Shown piece after piece: positions 61,261 through 64,000 of a DNA stretch of 64,000 bases. Made by a program: the position numbers and the translations under genes. The stretch covers positions 248,001-312,000 of the forward strand of contig CAVTOZ010000003.1 in assembly GCA_963736505.1 (NCBI GenBank). The letters are read 5' to 3'. A model generated the notes under the pieces. The model was not told where the DNA came from. It ran no database searches and was given only the letters and a program-made list of their open reading frames with translations. Position 1 is the stretch's first letter. Each line of letters begins with the position of its first letter. This DNA is from Solirubrobacter sp963736505 (GTDB taxonomy: Bacteria > Actinomycetota > Thermoleophilia > Solirubrobacterales > Solirubrobacteraceae).

Positions 61261-62358
61261 TCAGGCGCGATAGTGCGCGGCGTCGGCCTTCTTGAGTTCG
61301 ATCCCGAGTCCGGGTCGATCGCGGTCCGGGATGAGCCGGCCGCCTTCCGGAGAGAGCGCGCCGTCGAACAGCAGCGACTCGATCCGCACGTGGTCGTGGA
61401 AGTACTCGAGGTGCACTGCGGTCTCGCAGGCGGCGAACACATGGGCGCTGACCGCCGGAGCGCAGTGCGCGGACAGCGGCACGCAGTGCGCCTTGGCGAG
61501 CCCGTCCGCACGCAGCACGCCTGTCACTCCGCCGCAGCGGGTGACGTCCGCCTGGAGCACGTCGATGCCGCGGGCGGCGAGCAGGCGCTGGAAGTGGAAC
61601 AGGTCCGTGCCGTACTCGCCGGCGGCGATCTCCATGCCGGCGGGCGCGCCATCGCGCACATGCCGCAGGCCGTCGTGGTCGTCGGAGGAGACCGGCTCCT
61701 CCAGCCAGGTGACGCCCTGGGCGGCGTACGTCCCCTGCGCCGCGGCGAGTGCGCGCGCCGGCGTGAACGCGCCGTTGGCGTCGGCCATCAATCGCACGTC
61801 CGCGCCGATCGCGCTCCGGACCGCGGCCAGCCGCTCGTCGTCGGCCGGCGGATCGCGGCCGACCTTGATCTTGACCATGCCGAGGCCGGCGTCCATCCAG
61901 CCTTCGGCCTGGCGGCGCAGCTGAGCGAGCGAGTACGACGTGAAGCCGCCCGAGCCGTAGAGATCCACGCCGTCGTGCCAGCGGCCGAGCAGGTCGGCGA
62001 GCGACACGCCGAGCAGCCGCGCCTTGAGGTCGTGCAGCGCGATGTCGACCGCAGAGATCGCGTAGCCGCACAGTCCACTCGCGAGCGAGTTGCGCACCGC
62101 ACGGGTCATCGCCGCCCAGGCCGCCTGCGGCGCGAGCGCATCGACGCCGATTACGGCGCCGGCGAGCTGGCCCGGGATCACGTCGGCCGCGCCGCGCGGC
62201 GCGTACGTGTAGCCGATGCCGGTCTGCGCGCCGGCGCGGGCCTGGACGACCACCACGGTCGTCGAGTCCCACTCGAGCGTGCCATCGGACTCGGGCTCGT
62301 CGGTGGCGACCTCGTACGTGCTCACGTCAAGGCCTTCGACCGGCGCTTCGGGACGCAT
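61261..62358 (-). CDS. Enolase-superfamily enzyme (mandelate racemase/muconate lactonising type)
   Basis: 365 residues. Lid domain, then GYAISAVDIALHDLKARLLG, the catalytic KIKVGRDPPADDERLAAVR, metal ligands in LMADANGAFTPARALAA and TWLEEPVSSDDHDGLRHV and EIAAGEYGTDLFHFQRLLAA, and DVTRCGGVTGVLRADGLAKA. Typical of MR/MLE-subgroup dehydratases or racemases on sugar acids; the substrate cannot be told. Single gene. Confidence 0.9.
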   Translation of the reverse strand: MRPEAPVEGLDVSTYEVATDEPESDGTLEWDSTTVVVVQARAGAQTGIGYTYAPRGAADVIPGQLAGAVIGVDALAPQAAWAAMTRAVRNSLASGLCGYAISAVDIALHDLKARLLGVSLADLLGRWHDGVDLYGSGGFTSYSLAQLRRQAEGWMDAGLGMVKIKVGRDPPADDERLAAVRSAIGADVRLMADANGAFTPARALAAAQGTYAAQGVTWLEEPVSSDDHDGLRHVRDGAPAGMEIAAGEYGTDLFHFQRLLAARGIDVLQADVTRCGGVTGVLRADGLAKAHCVPLSAHCAPAVSAHVFAACETAVHLEYFHDHVRIESLLFDGALSPEGGRLIPDRDRPGLGIELKKADAAHYRA

Positions 62359-62454
62359 GCGACCGCGTTACCCGATCGCACCGGCACGGGTGAGGTTCCC
62401 GTCATCGCAGTGACGGTGTCCGTCGGCGGCCGCCGGAGCGGGCGGGGACGTCGC

Positions 62455-62918
62455 GTGACGCAGACCGGCTCCACCGCGCTGACCGTGGTCGCATGGATCG
62501 CGCTCTCGCTCGCGGCCACGAGCGCGCTGGTGATCCTCGTCCGCATCGCCGCCGGCGATCGCGAGCCGATGGCGGTGATGAACCGGGTGTGGCCGATCAC
62601 GGCGCTGTATTGGGGCGCGGTCGCGCTCTGGGCGTACCTGCGCCGGGATCGGCACGTCTACCTACGGCATGGACGATCCCGATCTTCGGAGCGTATGACC
62701 CTGACACGCTGATGGCCGCCTTCGCCGCCGATTTCGTGCTCGCCTGGACACTTGGGATCGTGTTCCAGTACTTCTCGATCGTCCCTGAGTCAGCCGCCGT
62801 TGAGCGTCGCGAGCCCCGGCTACTGGTTCATGATGCAGCTCGGGACGATCGTCGGCTTCTTCACGGCATGGCCGGTGAACGCCTGGCTCATCCGCAAGGG
62901 CCTCAAAGAGGCGCTGTA
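62455..62918 (+). pseudogene. DUF4396-family membrane protein, broken
   Basis: GTG 62455 opens ALTVVAWIALSLAATSALVI and VWPITALYWGAVALWAYLRR, the start of the DUF4396 fold. The frame then fails; another frame continues FAADFVLAWTLGIVFQYFSI, then a segment is missing, and a third frame ends SPGYWFMMQLGTIVGFFTAW, NAWLIRKGLKEAL and TAG 62916. Both frameshifts and an internal deletion of several helices make it non-functional. The end overlaps the GH15 gene by 16 bases. Confidence 0.75.
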
Positions 62919-64000
62919 GCCGCGTCGATCGCGGTGGCGGCGTTGATCAGCGCGAGGTGGCTGAGCGCCTGCGGAAGGTTGCCGAGGAGGTCGCCGGTGG
63001 TGGGGTCGATCTCCTCGGAGTACAGGCCGACGTCGTTCGCCAGGCCGACGAGGGCGTTCATGGTCTCGGCCGCCTCGTCGGTGCGCCCGGCGCGCGCGAG
63101 GGCGTCGGCCAGCCAGAACGAACACGCCAGGAACGCGCCCTCCTGGTCCTGCATCCCGCTGTAGCGGTAGAGCAGCGGACCACCGGCGCCGAGCCCGCGG
63201 CGGACAGCGTCGATCGTCGCGTTGAAGCGCTCGGGCTGGTCGCGCAGCAGCGAGCCGCGGCCGGCCAGCAGGACGGCCGCATCGAGGTCGTCGCTGCCGG
63301 CGGAGCGGACATAGGCGCCCGCGCCCTCGGACCAGCAGCGCTCGGAGATGTAGCGGGCGATCGCGTCCTTCTCCGCACGCCAGCGCTCCACGTGTGCCGA
63401 CGGGAGCTCGCCGTGACCGGCCAGATCGCACGCGCGATCGAGCGCGATCCAGCACGCGAGCTTGCTCTGCGTGTAGTGGCGGCGCTCGCCGAGCTCCCAG
63501 ATGCCGGCGTCAGGCCGGCGCCAGATGCGGCACAGGAAGTCGGCTTCCTGCCCGAGCCGGCGCGCCTCCAGCGGCCCGAGCGCATTGCCGTCGCCGACGT
63601 AATGATGCGCCATGTCGAACACGTCCCCGAAGTTCCCGAGCTGGAGCTGGTCCTGAGCGCCGTTGCCGAGCAGCACCGGACGTGAGCCGCGATAGCCGTC
63701 CAGCGCCAGCTCGCGATCCGGTAGGCGCGGCTCCCCGTCGAGCTGGTACATCGGCCGCAGCTGCGGCTGCGTACGCGCGAAGGTCCGGAGCAGCCAACCG
63801 AGCGACAGGTGGACCTGGTCGCCGAAGCCGAGCGCCAGCATCGCCTCCAGCGTGAGGTTCGCGTCGCGCAGCCACGCGTAGCGGTAGTCGTAGTTCCGCG
63901 AGCCGCCGATCCGCTCAGGCAGGCCCATCGTCGCCGCGGCGGCGATCGCGCCGGTCTCGTCGTCGACCAGGAGATCGAGCGCGAGGGCGCTGCGCAGGAC
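62903..64000 (-). CDS. GH15 glycoside hydrolase (glucoamylase/trehalase-like), C-terminal part
   Basis: The frame is open past the window end, so the N-terminal beta domain is missing. In the (alpha/alpha)6 barrel: LRSALALDLLVDDETGAIAA, then MGLPERIGGSRNYDYRYAWL and RDANLTLEAMLALGFGDQVH, with the WLRDA motif that is diagnostic; LGNGAQDQLQLGNFGDVFDM; WELGERRHYTQSKLACWIAL; and LYSEEIDPTTGDLLGNLPQA with the catalytic Glu region near the end. It acts on trehalose or alpha-glucans. Confidence 0.93.
   Translation of the reverse strand, partial: VLRSALALDLLVDDETGAIAAAATMGLPERIGGSRNYDYRYAWLRDANLTLEAMLALGFGDQVHLSLGWLLRTFARTQPQLRPMYQLDGEPRLPDRELALDGYRGSRPVLLGNGAQDQLQLGNFGDVFDMAHHYVGDGNALGPLEARRLGQEADFLCRIWRRPDAGIWELGERRHYTQSKLACWIALDRACDLAGHGELPSAHVERWRAEKDAIARYISERCWSEGAGAYVRSAGSDDLDAAVLLAGRGSLLRDQPERFNATIDAVRRGLGAGGPLLYRYSGMQDQEGAFLACSFWLADALARAGRTDEAAETMNALVGLANDVGLYSEEIDPTTGDLLGNLPQALSHLALINAATAIDAATAPL

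Overview
The DNA is very GC-rich, with long uninterrupted frames on both strands and GTG starts. Typical actinobacterial genes are present: a cytochrome bcc-aa3 supercomplex with a di-haem QcrC and a PDWY-type QcrB, an F420/Ddn-like nitroreductase, an SPW membrane protein, and many universal stress proteins (USPs). The best fit is a soil Actinomycetota of the class Thermoleophilia (Solirubrobacterales-like). This is an inference from gene content; there is no rRNA gene in the window.

Left part (about 1-36.7 kb): a loosely packed accessory region rich in stress genes and gene wrecks. It opens with the 3' end of aconitase. A bacterial eRF1-like (baeRF) protein and a protein made of tandem Myb/SANT-like repeats follow. 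Next come a chimeric G6PD/glyoxalase-fold wreck and a LacI-controlled sugar cluster: orphan ABC binding protein, NAD epimerase, lacI, aldo/keto reductase. Both arms of that cluster carry the same promoter with twin operators. From 12 to 28 kb lie six USP genes together with NfeD/SPFH, DUF488, a sugar transferase, an ECF-like sigma factor, AhpD-like proteins, a phosphosulfolactate-synthase-like protein and an FAD oxidoreductase. From 28.9 to 33.9 kb a tight operon with overlapping start and stop codons joins a SufR/ArsR-like Cys-rich regulator, a 12-TM haem-copper-oxidase-like protein, a hemerythrin, a CopD-like protein and both subunits of a 2-oxoacid dehydrogenase E1. A 7Fe ferredoxin diverges from it. 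The region ends at a second baeRF gene and a 3' fragment of tRNA-His that looks like an integration scar.

A 23-bp inverted repeat (9-bp arms, 5-bp spacer, arms close to TTTRCNCAG) occurs six times in this left part and nowhere that I could see on the right. Two copies flank the start of the Cys-rich regulator and the ferredoxin. The others lie upstream of the USP-FAD operon, between the phosphosulfolactate-synthase-like gene and a USP gene, upstream of a broken paralogue of the 12-TM protein, and near the first baeRF gene. I read this as one Fe-S/redox-responsive regulon. A second motif, a 29-bp identical block resembling a DosR/DevR dormancy box, lies upstream of a USP gene and of a DoxX-like membrane protein.

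Right part (about 37-64 kb): denser and more core-like. It holds an anti-sigma ATPase, a Ddn-SRPBCC fusion, an L,D-transpeptidase, secreted/surface proteins (one with a duplicated upstream region), a lipoprotein and a SCO1-TlpA fusion. The respiratory cluster follows: coxB with a C-terminal cytochrome c, a coxA-coxC fusion, a small membrane protein, qcrC, qcrA, qcrB, a USP gene and ctaG. After it come a pyruvate-oxidase-type TPP enzyme, a large FAD/Fe-S lactate or glycolate oxidase, an enolase-superfamily enzyme, a broken DUF4396 gene and the C-terminal part of a GH15 glucoamylase/trehalase.

Taken together, the region suggests stress- or hypoxia-linked respiration and carbon metabolism. Several genes carry frameshifts or an in-frame stop; I cannot tell real decay from assembly error.
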